From Listeria weihenstephanensis (lineage in GTDB: Bacteria; Bacillota; Bacilli; Lactobacillales; Listeriaceae), in contig NZ_CP011102.1 of assembly GCF_003534205.1 (NCBI RefSeq), positions 2,678,036-2,742,035 of the forward strand: a stretch of 64,000 nucleotides of DNA, read 5' to 3'. The position numbers were made by a program, and so were the translations under genes. The notes beneath the pieces are model-generated. The model saw only the letters and a list, made by a program, of their open reading frames with translations, ran no database searches and was not told the DNA's origin. Within the stretch, counting starts at the first letter, position 1. Each line of letters begins with the position of its first letter. Below, piece by piece: positions 8,953-18,791 of the stretch.

Positions 8953-10323
8953 ATGACTGATAAAAAAAACGATAAAAAAATAATAAAACACACCCCTCCA
9001 AACGGTTCCAGTTTAGGAGAAATAAATAATAGCGTTAGCATTCCAAAAAACGGCGGCTTCTGGCGTAAACTCTTAGCTTACTCAGGCCCTGGTGCGCTCG
9101 TCGCAGTTGGCTACATGGATCCTGGTAACTGGATCACCTCGATTCAAGGTGGATCACAATATGGCTATCTACTACTAAGCGTCATCCTGATGTCCAGCCT
9201 TATCGCTATGTTACTCCAAAGCATGTGTGCCAAACTCGGCATCGTTACCGGCCTTGACCTCGCCCAAGCCACCCGCTTAAAAACCGGAAAAAAAGGCGGA
9301 TTTGTTCTGTGGATTATTGCCGAACTCGCCATCATGGCAACCGATATTGCAGAAGTCATCGGTAGCGCCGTAGCCCTAAACCTGCTATTCGGCATACCAC
9401 TCATACTCGGCGTTATCATAACAGTGCTCGACGTTTTCCTACTTCTCGTACTAGCAAAATTCGGCTTCCGCAAAATAGAAGCCATCGTCGTAACACTCAT
9501 CCTAACTATCCTTGTGATCTTTTTATACGAAGTCATACTATCTCAACCTAACGTTTCCGACCTACTCGGCGGATTCGTCCCACAAAAAGAAGTTATCACA
9601 GACAAAGGCGCACTATTCCTAGCACTCGGCATCATCGGCGCGACCGTTATGCCACACAATCTCTACCTACATTCATCGATCGTTCAAGCTCGAAAATACG
9701 ATCGTAACGATAAAAAATCACTCAAAGAAGCCATCAAATTTTCGACAATTGATTCCAATATTCAGCTAACCGCAGCATTCATCGTCAACTGCCTACTTCT
9801 TATTCTAGGCGCAGCCCTATTTTTCGGACAAGATACCAGCAACCTAGGTCAGTTCACCCAACTCTACGATGCTCTGCAAAATAATGCCATTGTTGGCGCC
9901 ATTGCGAGTCCGGCCCTAAGCGTTCTCTTCGCAGTCGCCTTACTCGCATCAGGGCAAAACGCGACAATCACAGGAACATTAACCGGTCAAATCGTCATGG
10001 AAGGCTTCATCCACATGAAATTACCCGTCTGGATGCGCCGACTAATCACACGAATACTCGCTATCATTCCAGTCATTATCTGTATCGTGATTTACGGCGA
10101 CCAAGAGAACGCAGTCGAGCAACTCCTAATCTACACCCAAGTTTTCCTAAGTATTGCGCTACCATTCTCCATGATCCCACTCACAATTTTCACCAGTAGC
10201 AAAAAACTAATGGGCGAATTCCGAAACCGCTTATGGGTCACTAGCCTAGCATGGATCATAACCATCGTGCTCAGCGTACTGAACATCCAATTAATCATCC
10301 AAACCCTTTCAGGACTCGGTTAA
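8953..10323 (+). CDS. mntH: Nramp-family divalent metal (Mn2+) importer
   Basis: A 456-residue proton-coupled metal transporter with 11 membrane segments. The Nramp metal-site motif DPGNW is in segment 1 ([11 protein letters not shown]), and MPHNLYLHS in segment 6 carries the other binding residues. A long polar N-terminal tail (about 45 residues) precedes segment 1. A TTG codon six bases upstream would extend it by two residues, but ATG 8953 is better spaced from GAGAGG. An MntR-like operator in the promoter supports manganese as the main substrate. It is followed by a strong bidirectional terminator. Confidence 0.93.
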   Translation: MTDKKNDKKIIKHTPPNGSSLGEINNSVSIPKNGGFWRKLLAYSGPGALVAVGYMDPGNWITSIQGGSQYGYLLLSVILMSSLIAMLLQSMCAKLGIVTGLDLAQATRLKTGKKGGFVLWIIAELAIMATDIAEVIGSAVALNLLFGIPLILGVIITVLDVFLLLVLAKFGFRKIEAIVVTLILTILVIFLYEVILSQPNVSDLLGGFVPQKEVITDKGALFLALGIIGATVMPHNLYLHSSIVQARKYDRNDKKSLKEAIKFSTIDSNIQLTAAFIVNCLLLILGAALFFGQDTSNLGQFTQLYDALQNNAIVGAIASPALSVLFAVALLASGQNATITGTLTGQIVMEGFIHMKLPVWMRRLITRILAIIPVIICIVIYGDQENAVEQLLIYTQVFLSIALPFSMIPLTIFTSSKKLMGEFRNRLWVTSLAWIITIVLSVLNIQLIIQTLSGLG

Positions 10324-10330
10324 AAAAATA

Positions 10331-10376
10331 AAATCCAGGGTAACTCATTTTCATGAGTTACCCTGGATTTTTATTT
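10331..10376. terminator. Bidirectional terminator between mntH and the convergent small gene
   Basis: A perfect 13-bp stem (CCAGGGTAACTCA / TGAGTTACCCTGG) is flanked by T-rich tracts on the plus side and A-rich tracts on the other, so it can end transcription from both directions. Confidence 0.85.
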
Positions 10377-10400
10377 TAAACTACTTTAGAAACATCATTT

Positions 10401-10817
10401 TTAATTATCCATTTCTAAGCGATAAGATTCCTTTAAAACAAAGTGAATTAACATAATTCGCATTCCCATATGATATTTTTTCTCTACTACAAGAGAATTA
10501 GAATCGCTAATAAAATTTTTCATCTCATCTGGTGTTATTTCTGCATACAAAGCCAACGTTTCAATACTCAGATCAAAATAATGAATCAATCCATCAATAA
10601 CTCCTAATAATTTTTCATCATCACTTGTTGCATCAAGAGATCCTACCAAAAAAGGTAATATATATTCCGCATGAGTAGTTCGGCTGTCAGGGTTAGACCT
10701 ATAATCCTCGTCCAGATTTATTACATCTATACCTAACAGCTTTGAGACCGATTTCTCTGTAAGGCCGTACTTATCTTTTAAAATAGCAGTTCCTGATTGA
10801 ATAGTTCCATCGAACAA
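10401..10817 (-). CDS. Uncharacterised small protein with possible HTH
   Basis: About 138 residues from TTG 10817, chosen because AAAGGAG lies eight bases upstream; the open frame to 10919 gives an implausible cysteine-rich leader and overlaps the divergent gene. The first 35 residues (KDKYGLTEKSVSKLLGID) resemble a helix-turn-helix, and the rest is helical and acidic. No family is recognised. It is divergent from a small exported-protein gene whose start lies about 90 bp away, so it might regulate that neighbour; this is inference from position only. Confidence 0.6.
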   Translation of the reverse strand: MFDGTIQSGTAILKDKYGLTEKSVSKLLGIDVINLDEDYRSNPDSRTTHAEYILPFLVGSLDATSDDEKLLGVIDGLIHYFDLSIETLALYAEITPDEMKNFISDSNSLVVEKKYHMGMRIMLIHFVLKESYRLEMDN

Positions 10818-10906
10818 TTTGTTCACTCCTTTACAAATAATTTGATTTCCTACAAAACTAATGATACCATCAATGTGAATAAAACAACAAAGAAAAGAGG
10901 GATAAA

Positions 10907-11410
10907 ATGAACATAACAAGAAATATAGTTCAATATCTAGGAGCCTTATTACTAATTTCAGGGGGATTATTTTTTATATCACCTAGTAATCCGCATGCAG
11001 AAATTACACCAGAAGAAGCAGCTGAAGCTTTTGAAGGAGTTAGTCTAGGGCAAGACTCAGCAACAGTAGACATAATGGCTGAGCCCAATTTACAAAGTCC
11101 TGTAAAATTATTAAGAAGTACTAAATTAGTCGGACAATTGAAACTTTGGGTTACATTCAAACCAAACTACATCAACTGGCGAACCACTATGTACGTATCC
11201 GCAAACTCATTCAAAGGAACAATACGTGTGACCAATACGAATTCTGGTTTATTACACGGTAACACTCCTGTTAATAGCTTTGCTGGGCACATATCACAAC
11301 CACTACTTAGAAGCACTTTTCAAGCTCAATTATATGGAAATGCTTATTATGGTGGAGTTTCTGTTGGAAAAGCATTCGGTTCTGGAATTATCATGTGGCA
11401 AATTAAATAA
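10907..11410 (+). CDS. Small exported protein of unknown function
   Basis: A 167-residue protein with a clear Sec signal peptide (residues 1-31, hydrophobic core LGALLLISGGLFFI, likely cleavage after NPHA). The mature part is about 135 residues, Asn/Ser/Thr/Gly-rich, without cysteine and with beta-rich character (TTMYVSANSFKGTIRVTNT). There is no LPXTG, lipobox or recognised domain, so it is probably released. AGAGGG precedes ATG 10907. It is monocistronic with its own terminator and divergent from an uncharacterised HTH-like gene. Confidence 0.7.
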   Translation: MNITRNIVQYLGALLLISGGLFFISPSNPHAEITPEEAAEAFEGVSLGQDSATVDIMAEPNLQSPVKLLRSTKLVGQLKLWVTFKPNYINWRTTMYVSANSFKGTIRVTNTNSGLLHGNTPVNSFAGHISQPLLRSTFQAQLYGNAYYGGVSVGKAFGSGIIMWQIK

Positions 11411-11439
11411 ATAGAGGCTATAAATTCGGTTCTATAGAA

Positions 11440-11478
11440 AATGTTGGGGTAGGAAATAATCTACCTCAACATTTTTAT
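11440..11478 (+). terminator. Terminator after the small exported-protein gene
   Basis: AATGTTGGGGTAG pairs with CTACCTCAACATT, followed by TTTATT. Confidence 0.75.
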
Positions 11479-11810
11479 TAGCAATACTAACGAAAAAAGC
11501 CGCAACACAAGGCCACGGCTTTTCTCAGCGCAATCAAAAGGAGAAATTCACACAATCAAATAAAGGGGGTATTTGTATTGTGATTTATTTCACGTCAATA
11601 ATATACCACATCTAAGATAATAATTCAATGTTTCACAAAGATTTTTTTTAGTGATCTAAATCGACTCATCCTACCAGATAATCTTCATTCGTATATAACA
11701 ATATCCCTAAACAAATAATAAGTCATAATATCATGCTTATTTCATCTCAAATCAGATGTTTTCCATTTAACAAAGCCTTTATACTCCAAAATCCAGAATA
11801 TTTTTCATAA
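11479..11810. other. AT-rich intergenic region without a recognised gene
   Basis: It contains a hairpin (AAAAAGCCG ... CGGCTTTT, about 11493-11523), two Shine-Dalgarno-like strings (AAAGGAGA about 11536, AAAGGGGG about 11562) not followed by a convincing open frame, and otherwise AT-rich sequence. I see no RNA gene that I can name. Confidence 0.4.
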
Positions 11811-11850
11811 AAAAACAAAAATAGGATTCTCAATGAAGAACCCTATTTTA
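11811..11850 (-). terminator. Terminator after pepF
   Basis: On the minus strand AAAATAGGGTTCT pairs with AGAATCCTATTTT, followed by a T-rich tract. Confidence 0.7.
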
Positions 11851-11918
11851 TCAATAACAAAAATAATATTTATTTATTCACATCACTATTTTTCACAAAG
11901 ATAAACAAAAAACCAAAT

Positions 11919-13730
11919 CTACTTCACCAATTCTTCCAGCTCATTCAAACGCTGCTCAAAAACTTTCAACGCATCCGTCACGGGTTTAGACGTAGTCATA
12001 TCCACCCCAGCTTTTTTCAACACCTCAATTGGAAAATCAGAACTTCCAGCTTTTAAAAATGCCAAATAATGCTCAATGTCTTCTGCACTACCATGTAAAA
12101 TCCGATCACTAAGCGCTGATGCCGCACTGAATCCTGTCGCATATTGGAACACATAATAATTCATATAGAAATGCGGAATCCGCGACCATTCCAGCCCGAT
12201 CTCCTCATCATATACAATCTCACTGCCATAATACTTCTCATTGATAGCAAAATAATTCTCCGTTAAGAATTCAGCCGTTAACGCCTCACCCTTCTGATCC
12301 GCCTGATAAATAAAATGCTCAAACTCAGCAAATTGCGTTTGACGGAATACCGTTCCTTTAAAACCGTCCAAATAATGATTCAGCAAATAGGCACGCACTT
12401 TTGGATCATCATATTTCTTCAACATATAATCCGTCAACAAGTTCTCATTCGTCGTCGAAGCAACCTCTGCCAAGAAAATCGGATAGTCCCCATACACAAA
12501 TGGCTGATTTTCACGCGTATAGTAACTATGCACACTATGACCTAACTCATGCGCCAGCGTAAACACATTATCAATCGTATCCTGCCAATTCATCAAGATA
12601 TACGGACTCGTACTATAAGCACCCGATGAATAAGCACCACTACGTTTCCCTTTATTTTCAACAACATCAATCCAACGACTCTCAAATGCTTCCTTCAAAA
12701 TCCCCTGGTATTCTTCCCCCAAAGGCGCTAGTCCATTCAAAACAATATCTTTCGCTTCGTCATACGTGAACGCCAAATGTACATCCGTTGAGAGCGGCGT
12801 ATACATATCATACATCCGCAATTCATCCAATCCAAGCAACTGCTTGCGAAGACCCACATAACGCTGTAGCAACGACAACTGATCGTTCACAGCCTCCAAC
12901 AACGAGTCATACACAGCCTCTGGAATATGATTGCCAAACAAAGCCGCATGTCGCGCCGATTCAAACCCATGAACCTTCGCATAAAAATTTCCCTTCTTCA
13001 CTTGCCCCGTTAGCGTCGTAGCGATTGTATTCTTCAAGCCCTCATAAGCACCATACATACCTTTAAATGCCGCCTTACGAACATCCCGATTCTTACCTTC
13101 CATCATTTTTCCATAACGACCATGCGTAATTTCCACCATATTCCCATTCTCGTCCTCGATCTCAGGAAACTTCATATCCGCATTATTTAAAATACTATAC
13201 GTTCGCGAAGCATTTCCCAAAACTTCCCCAGCCTGCGCCAATAAAGCTTCTTCCTTCTCCGACAAAACAAACGGACGGTTCAAGTTCACTTCTTCCAACA
13301 AATGCGCATACAATCGTAAATCAGCATTCTCCGCGATAAAGCCTTTCAATTTCGCCTCATCTATCGCTAAAATCTCTGGTTCAAAATAAGAAATAGCAGC
13401 CGAAGCTTCCGTCAATAAACTACCAGCACGACTATACAATCCCTGATATGTCGTATTCGTCGTATCCTGATCCTGTTTCAAATGAGCATAGACATACAAG
13501 TTCCCTAAACGATCATAGAGCTCATCACGATAGCGCATTGCTTGCAACAACATATCGCTACTCTCGCCCAGCTTTCCTTGAAATGCCTGCGCCTCCTTCA
13601 CTTCTTCCTTTAATGCTACAAAAGATGCTTCCCACGCATCATCACTTTTAAAAATTGTCGTTAAGTCCCATGTTAGTTCTACGGGCACTTCTTCACGTGC
13701 TGGTAGTGCGGCTACTTTTTTCTCACTCAT
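11919..13730 (-). CDS. pepF: Oligoendopeptidase F
   Basis: Zinc metallopeptidase of the M3 family, about 603 residues, which degrades short cytoplasmic peptides. The HExxH zinc motif is HELGH (His394, Glu395, His398), with the third ligand expected in the following EVAST segment. An N-terminal PepF_N region (LTWDLTTIFKSDDAWE) fits the family. Start ATG 13730 (MSEKKVAALPA) has GGAGG ten bases upstream; a 12-codon upstream extension is open but lacks a site. It follows coiA on the same strand and neighbours mecA, as in other Listeria and Bacillus genomes. It may process peptides imported by the nearby Opp system. Confidence 0.93.
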   Translation of the reverse strand: MSEKKVAALPAREEVPVELTWDLTTIFKSDDAWEASFVALKEEVKEAQAFQGKLGESSDMLLQAMRYRDELYDRLGNLYVYAHLKQDQDTTNTTYQGLYSRAGSLLTEASAAISYFEPEILAIDEAKLKGFIAENADLRLYAHLLEEVNLNRPFVLSEKEEALLAQAGEVLGNASRTYSILNNADMKFPEIEDENGNMVEITHGRYGKMMEGKNRDVRKAAFKGMYGAYEGLKNTIATTLTGQVKKGNFYAKVHGFESARHAALFGNHIPEAVYDSLLEAVNDQLSLLQRYVGLRKQLLGLDELRMYDMYTPLSTDVHLAFTYDEAKDIVLNGLAPLGEEYQGILKEAFESRWIDVVENKGKRSGAYSSGAYSTSPYILMNWQDTIDNVFTLAHELGHSVHSYYTRENQPFVYGDYPIFLAEVASTTNENLLTDYMLKKYDDPKVRAYLLNHYLDGFKGTVFRQTQFAEFEHFIYQADQKGEALTAEFLTENYFAINEKYYGSEIVYDEEIGLEWSRIPHFYMNYYVFQYATGFSAASALSDRILHGSAEDIEHYLAFLKAGSSDFPIEVLKKAGVDMTTSKPVTDALKVFEQRLNELEELVK

Positions 13731-13796
13731 AAATCTTATACCTCCAATAATTACTTTTTCATTCATTATGAGCTAATCCAAATGAAATTGCAAAAA

Positions 13797-14909
13797 TCAG
13801 ATATCCAAAAAGCGAGCCTCTTCGTTCACCACTTCCTTCATCTGCTGTAACACAACATATCGCTCCACCCCATCCGCCCGCAAAATTCCCTGTTTACAAA
13901 GGAATTGCAAGTATTCCAGGCAAAGCTCCGCGCGGTATTCATCCCAAATAAGCGGCATCAAAACCACATGTTTCTCAAATAAAGTCATTACCCCCGTCAC
14001 TTCAAAGGAATCACCACGATCCAACATCCGCAAAAACGATTTCCACAAATAAAATTGCCACTCCATCGCAGGTGTTTTCACTCTAAATTGCATTGGTAAA
14101 ACAACCCCCACCTCCATCGGTAAGTACTGCAGATGATAGCCTTGCTCATATACATCCCTCAAAAATGTACTCTGCTTCTTAAATCGCGTATAGAAATAAC
14201 ATTGCTTCTGCCGCTCAAAAGCAACATCTCGTTTCACATAAAAACTAGCATACTTGATCCGCTGTACCGCACGCTTAATAACACCTAGCTGGACTCGCCC
14301 TTCAAACGTCATTGCCCGCGCATAAAACCGATTAGTCGTATCCATCGTAATATGATACAACAAAGTCCAGCGGTTATTTTCTGGTAAATACTGCATCAAA
14401 TAATACCCCAGTTTCGGACCCTTCTTAATAAAAGCCTGTTGGAAAGCCGTCAAATAATATCTTCCCTTCACCATCCGTATGTCTTGCCCGAGAATCCAAT
14501 GTACGCAAAGCCCCGCCATAAGATAATCCTCGGTTCGTTGGCGCAACTCCTTCACAGGGACAGTAGAGCATTGATACTCGATCACAGTATGCCCATCCAC
14601 AAGAATATCCGCCTGTCGCTTTATTTCGCTTAAATACACCTCTACATCCGTCTGGTGGTCTTGCAGAATAAGCCATTCCAAAAAATACTTTTTTCCATTC
14701 AGATGTCGTTCAGACTCACCTTCCGACGCAAACTTGCATTTACTTGACGCCAGATGGGCAAAATGAGGCGTATTAATCTCACCAGCCTTCAAGATTACCC
14801 GTTCCTCGCAACAGCTACACGAATACTGCGCTCGTTTTTTCTTTAAAAATTCTATATTTCCTCTCGTCACGACAATTATTTTTCCAGTTTGGTCCTTTGC
14901 GGTAAACAT
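13797..14909 (-). CDS. coiA: Competence protein CoiA
   Basis: About 370 residues, matching CoiA: an N-terminal zinc-finger-like region with CSCCEERVILKAGEINTPHFAH and later the nuclease-like motif VEYQCS (here VIEYQCSTVP) with upstream DILVDG. CoiA is needed for natural transformation and acts after DNA uptake at the recombination stage. A GTG at 14918 is also in frame, but ATG 14909 is better spaced from GAGAGG. It lies between mecA and pepF. Its presence does not show that the organism is naturally competent. Confidence 0.88.
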   Translation of the reverse strand: MFTAKDQTGKIIVVTRGNIEFLKKKRAQYSCSCCEERVILKAGEINTPHFAHLASSKCKFASEGESERHLNGKKYFLEWLILQDHQTDVEVYLSEIKRQADILVDGHTVIEYQCSTVPVKELRQRTEDYLMAGLCVHWILGQDIRMVKGRYYLTAFQQAFIKKGPKLGYYLMQYLPENNRWTLLYHITMDTTNRFYARAMTFEGRVQLGVIKRAVQRIKYASFYVKRDVAFERQKQCYFYTRFKKQSTFLRDVYEQGYHLQYLPMEVGVVLPMQFRVKTPAMEWQFYLWKSFLRMLDRGDSFEVTGVMTLFEKHVVLMPLIWDEYRAELCLEYLQFLCKQGILRADGVERYVVLQQMKEVVNEEARFLDI

Positions 14910-14985
14910 TGCTTTCACTGCCTCTCTTGGTCTGTATACTAACTATATTCGCCCAAAGTTCGCCAGTTCCTTCTTCTTTTTCTAA

Positions 14986-15033
14986 AAACGCAAAAAGACT
15001 CGATTCACGTGTTTTTCACAGCGTAAATCGAGC
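14986..15033 (-). terminator. Terminator after mecA
   Basis: On the minus strand GGCTCGATT ... AATCGAGTC forms the stem, followed by TTTTTGCGTTTTT. Confidence 0.8.
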
Positions 15034-15045
15034 CAAAAAGCTTTT

Positions 15046-15699
15046 TTAGTTAAAAAATTTCTTCACTTGCGGTAACGCAGGATCCTCGAAAATAACTTTT
15101 GCGTACTCGGCAAGTACATATCCAGTTAAATTCGTTTCATCCCCATACTCTAATAAAATACTGACAACATTGTCAATGTTCTTTTCATCAAATTTTGCTT
15201 CTGGAAACTCTACATATAGATAGTATTTATCTTTGTAATGGTAAAGCTTCGTGGATAGCTGATCGAGTCCCGTCGCCTTAGACAACGTGATCAAATCCTC
15301 AAATTCACGGAATTCCAGAATGAACTCTAACGTATCTTCTTCCGTACCCTCAATAATTGTGGACGGAGTAAAATGCTCTTCTAGTAGCTTCTCAATACGT
15401 TCCTCAGCAAGCTCATCGGCCTGATCCATGTTGATCTCAAAACCAGTTTCGCCTTTTCCTAGATTCGCTTTCGTTACGAGCACTTCTAATCCATGCTTTA
15501 AAGCCTGTACCTGAATCCAGAGTGGTCCATCCGGAGAGAACTCATCTTCATACTTAAGTTCATCCATCATATCCCAAAAAAGCTCCTCGCTTTTCTCGCG
15601 GTCGTACCATATTTCCTCATGATTAAAGCCGCGTTCTTCTAAATCCATATAAGAGATATAAAACTTTATTGTATTCTCATTAATACGTTCAATTTCCAT
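15046..15699 (-). CDS. mecA: Adaptor protein MecA
   Basis: A 217-residue adaptor that delivers substrates such as ComK-type regulators to ClpC-ClpP. The N-terminal substrate-binding segment MEIERINENTIKFYISYMDLEERGF is highly conserved, an acidic linker follows, and the C-terminal ClpC-binding domain (about 110-217) is complete. ATG 15699 is preferred over GTG 15705 because all relatives begin MEIER and GGGAG is suitably spaced. It is adjacent to spx, itself a ClpXP substrate, so two proteolysis-linked regulators are neighbours. Confidence 0.95.
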   Translation of the reverse strand: MEIERINENTIKFYISYMDLEERGFNHEEIWYDREKSEELFWDMMDELKYEDEFSPDGPLWIQVQALKHGLEVLVTKANLGKGETGFEINMDQADELAEERIEKLLEEHFTPSTIIEGTEEDTLEFILEFREFEDLITLSKATGLDQLSTKLYHYKDKYYLYVEFPEAKFDEKNIDNVVSILLEYGDETNLTGYVLAEYAKVIFEDPALPQVKKFFN

Positions 15700-15948
15700 C
15701 GTCACACACTCTCCCTTCCATCTTCAACATTGACAATGAAGGGTAATTCATTTGTTGTTAGTATCATTGTAGCGTAATTCAAAAAAAAGGGCTAATAATT
15801 GATTCTCACAAAAGCCACTATTTTATTGAAGAATACTATCTTAGCCTATATTTACCCATAATTCAAGAGTAGAAACTCCTTATTTCCATAAAAAGCGCTA
15901 TATTTTATAATAAAATCATGTGAATAACCCTAAAAACATGAATTTGCT

Positions 15949-15986
15949 CAAAAAAACTACCAATACCTAGAAAAGCATTGGTAGTC
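15949..15986 (-). terminator. Terminator after spx
   Basis: Arms ACTACCAATGC / TATTGGTAGT on the minus strand, followed by TTTTTTGAG. Confidence 0.8.
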
Positions 15987-15995
15987 CAAATAAGA

Positions 15996-16391
15996 TTAAT
16001 TAACCAGTTTTTGAGCTTCACGTAATTGATACGTACGAACTCGGCGTGGTAAGAAACGACGAATTTCATCTTCGTTATAGCCCACTTGTAGACGTTTCTC
16101 ATCAATAATAATCGGACGTCTTAGCAACCCTGGATTTTTTTGAATTAGCTCAAATAATTCTTGAAGTGGCAAACTATCTAAATCCACATTTAATTTTTGG
16201 AATGTCTTAGAACGTGTGGATATAATCTCATCCGTACCATCCTCTGTCATTCTTAAAATTTCTTTGATTTCCCCTAAACTTAGTGGCTCAGAGAATATGT
16301 TTCTCTCTTTGTAAGGGATATCATGTTCCTCTAGCCATGCACGTGCTTTACGACAAGACGTACAACTTGGTGAAGTGTATAACGTTACCAT
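15996..16391 (-). CDS. spx: Transcriptional regulator Spx
   Basis: A 131-residue ArsC-like regulator that binds the RNA polymerase alpha C-terminal domain and redirects transcription during disulfide stress. The redox switch CTSC (Cys10, Cys13) and the RPIIID segment are intact, and the C-terminus ends in an LVN tail. In Firmicutes it is degraded by ClpXP with the YjbH adaptor. A TATAAT sequence at about 16491-16496 on the minus strand is a candidate -10 box, giving a leader of about 95 nt. Monocistronic. Confidence 0.95.
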   Translation of the reverse strand: MVTLYTSPSCTSCRKARAWLEEHDIPYKERNIFSEPLSLGEIKEILRMTEDGTDEIISTRSKTFQKLNVDLDSLPLQELFELIQKNPGLLRRPIIIDEKRLQVGYNEDEIRRFLPRRVRTYQLREAQKLVN

Positions 16392-16680
16392 TAGACATTC
16401 ACACTCCTTATTGGTTTATTGTTTCATTCAATGTAACGAATTTCCTAACAATATATCTATTGGAAACGATCTCTTTTAAGACCTACTTTCATTATACACC
16501 AAAATAGCAAAAAGCAATACACTATTTTAAAAAAAGTTCTCCAAGTGAAATAATTATTGAAATTAACTCGTTATATGTATGTACCCTCACTATACCTCTT
16601 TAAAACTAGAATAAGATGAAAATAGAGCTTCTAAAATGAGAATTTCATGAGAATAATATGAGATAACTATTGGAATTTGT
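16392..16680. other. spx upstream region, no gene seen
   Basis: Holds the spx leader and a possible -10 (TATAAT, minus strand, 16491-16496). The rest, to the oppF terminator, is AT-rich with no open frame or structure I can support. Confidence 0.4.
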
Positions 16681-16686
16681 CCGCCA

Positions 16687-16724
16687 TAAAAAGAACCGTC
16701 CTCAAAAATAGAGAACGGCTCTGA
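16687..16724 (-). terminator. Terminator of the opp operon
   Basis: Minus-strand stem AGAGCCGTTCTC / GAGGACGGTTCT followed by TTTTT, just after the oppF stop. Confidence 0.85.
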
Positions 16725-16730
16725 AAATTT

Positions 16731-17702
16731 TTATTCTGCTGGAACTGCTGCTTCTGCCGTTAATCTTGCATGTTTCTCTTGATATGTTACTACTTCTTCA
16801 GGAGAACATAGTACAAAATGTCCTGGCGCGATTTCACGCATCTGCAAATCTTCATTTCCCGTATAATTATGAATCGCTGGATCGTATGTTTTACGAATAC
16901 GTGTCCGTTCATAATTAGGATCAGGAAGTGGGATTGCAGAAAGTAGTGATTCGGTATAAGCATGTAGTGGTGCGCGATATAAATCATCAGCCGGTGCTAA
17001 TTCCACCAATTTACCGAAGTACATCACACCAATACGATCACTAATATATTTAACCATTGACAAATCATGCGCGATAAATAGGTATGTCAGGCCTTTTTCT
17101 TTTTGTAACTGTTTTAGCAAATTGACTACTTGAGCTTGAATCGAAACATCGAGTGCTGAGATTGGCTCATCGGCAATGATAAATTCTGGTTGAACCGCAA
17201 GCGCACGAGCAATCCCGATACGTTGACGTTGACCACCAGAGAATTCATGTGGATAACGACCAGCATGCTCTTTGCTCAAACCAACTGTTTCAAGCAATTC
17301 ATAGACTTGATTCGTTAAGTCAGATGGTGTTTTTGCTAAACCATGAATACGAATACCCTCTGCAATGATGTCCTTCACTTTCATACGCGGATTTAATGAT
17401 GCATATGGATCTTGGAAAATCATTTGCATTTTGCGACGGAATTCATGCATTTCTGTACGTGATTTACGACCATGCACATCAACACCATCATATAAAACTT
17501 GACCATCAGTGGCATCGTATAAGCGAATAATTGTGCGTCCAGTTGTTGACTTACCACAACCAGATTCGCCTACAAGTCCAAGTGTTTCGCCTTTATAGAT
17601 ATCAAAAGAGATACCATCTACAGCGCGAACTTCGCTTGATTTTCCTTTATTGAAGTATTGCTTTAAATTCTTAATTTCGAGTAATTTTTCCTTCTCAGCC
17701 AT
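16731..17702 (-). CDS. oppF: Oligopeptide ABC transporter ATP-binding protein OppF
   Basis: A 323-residue ATPase of the peptide/nickel importer class. Walker A GESGCGKST, signature FSGGQRQRIGIARAL and Walker B FIIADEPISALD are present, and the C-terminal oligopeptide-transporter region (about 235-300) is typical. It forms a heterodimer with OppD to power peptide uptake. Its start overlaps the 3' end of oppD by 8 bp. Last gene of oppA-B-C-D-F, with a strong terminator after it. Confidence 0.95.
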   Translation of the reverse strand: MAEKEKLLEIKNLKQYFNKGKSSEVRAVDGISFDIYKGETLGLVGESGCGKSTTGRTIIRLYDATDGQVLYDGVDVHGRKSRTEMHEFRRKMQMIFQDPYASLNPRMKVKDIIAEGIRIHGLAKTPSDLTNQVYELLETVGLSKEHAGRYPHEFSGGQRQRIGIARALAVQPEFIIADEPISALDVSIQAQVVNLLKQLQKEKGLTYLFIAHDLSMVKYISDRIGVMYFGKLVELAPADDLYRAPLHAYTESLLSAIPLPDPNYERTRIRKTYDPAIHNYTGNEDLQMREIAPGHFVLCSPEEVVTYQEKHARLTAEAAVPAE

Positions 17703-18774
17703 CTACTTCAACCCCCTTCGCATGAACAGCTTGCATACCAGGATGTGTCGCTGCAAATTGTTCTTGACGACGTAATACGGCATCAGGAGGAGTTACCTCT
17801 GGTGCATCTGGATGCAATAACCACGTTGCTGCATAATGCGTGTCAGAGATTTTGTACATTGGTGGCTCCTGTTCTAGATCGATTTGCATCGCATATTGAT
17901 TACGCGCAGCAAAGGCATCTCCTTTTGGAGGATCCAGTAAATCAGGAGGCGTACCTGGAATAACAAAAAGCTCTTCTTCTTCCGTATCCAAAGTCGGCAT
18001 CGAACTAATAAGTCCCCACGTATATGGATGTTGCGGATTATAGAAAATTTCATCAACCGTTCCAATTTCAACGATCTTACCGCCGTACATAACAGCTACA
18101 CGATCCGCAACATTCGCAACAACACCAAGGTCATGCGTAATGAAGATGATCGATGTATCAATTTTTTTCTGTAAATCCTTCATCAAATCTAAAATTTGCG
18201 CTTGAATCGTCACGTCGAGTGCCGTTGTTGGTTCATCGGCAATCAGGATTTGTGGATTACAAGCGAGCGAAATCGCGATAACAACACGTTGACGCATACC
18301 ACCAGAGAACTGATGCGGATATTGCTTCAAACGTTCTTCTGCATTTGGAATACCAACAAGTTGCAGTAAACGAAGCGCTGTTTGCAAGGCCTCTTTTTTA
18401 CCAATCTTTTGGTGTTTGATGATTGGCTCTGCAATTTGTTTGCCGACAGTCATTGTTGGATTTAATGAGGTCATCGGATCTTGGAAAATCATCGAAATTT
18501 CTTTACCACGAATTTTTTGCATTTGTTTTTCAGATGCTTTCGCGATATCTATACCGTTAAATAGGATTTCTCCTGATTTAATTTTGGAATTGCTTTCTGG
18601 CAATAAACGCATGATAGACTTTGTTGTTACGGATTTACCCGAACCAGACTCACCAACAATTGCTAGTGTTTCTCCTTTAATTAGGTCAAAGCTCACGCCA
18701 CGAATTGCTTGTACTTCACCAGCATACGTGTGGAACGAAATATGCAGGTCTTTTACTTCTAATAGTTTTTCCAT
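17695..18774 (-). CDS. oppD: Oligopeptide ABC transporter ATP-binding protein OppD
   Basis: A 359-residue ATPase with Walker A GESGSGKS, signature FSGGMRQRVVIAI and Walker B ILIADEPTTALD, plus the extended C-terminal oligopeptide-binding ATPase region ending after IPGTPPDLLDPPKGDAFAAR. Partner of OppF on the cytoplasmic face of the OppBC channel. It overlaps oppF and lies 17 bp after oppC. Confidence 0.95.
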   Translation of the reverse strand: MEKLLEVKDLHISFHTYAGEVQAIRGVSFDLIKGETLAIVGESGSGKSVTTKSIMRLLPESNSKIKSGEILFNGIDIAKASEKQMQKIRGKEISMIFQDPMTSLNPTMTVGKQIAEPIIKHQKIGKKEALQTALRLLQLVGIPNAEERLKQYPHQFSGGMRQRVVIAISLACNPQILIADEPTTALDVTIQAQILDLMKDLQKKIDTSIIFITHDLGVVANVADRVAVMYGGKIVEIGTVDEIFYNPQHPYTWGLISSMPTLDTEEEELFVIPGTPPDLLDPPKGDAFAARNQYAMQIDLEQEPPMYKISDTHYAATWLLHPDAPEVTPPDAVLRRQEQFAATHPGMQAVHAKGVEVDG

Positions 18775-18791
18775 TCTTCCTCACCTCACCT

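Noticed and set aside
11536-11640. Possible small peptide after two Shine-Dalgarno-like strings
   Set aside because: The only frames are about 15 codons or stop at once; no conservation evidence.
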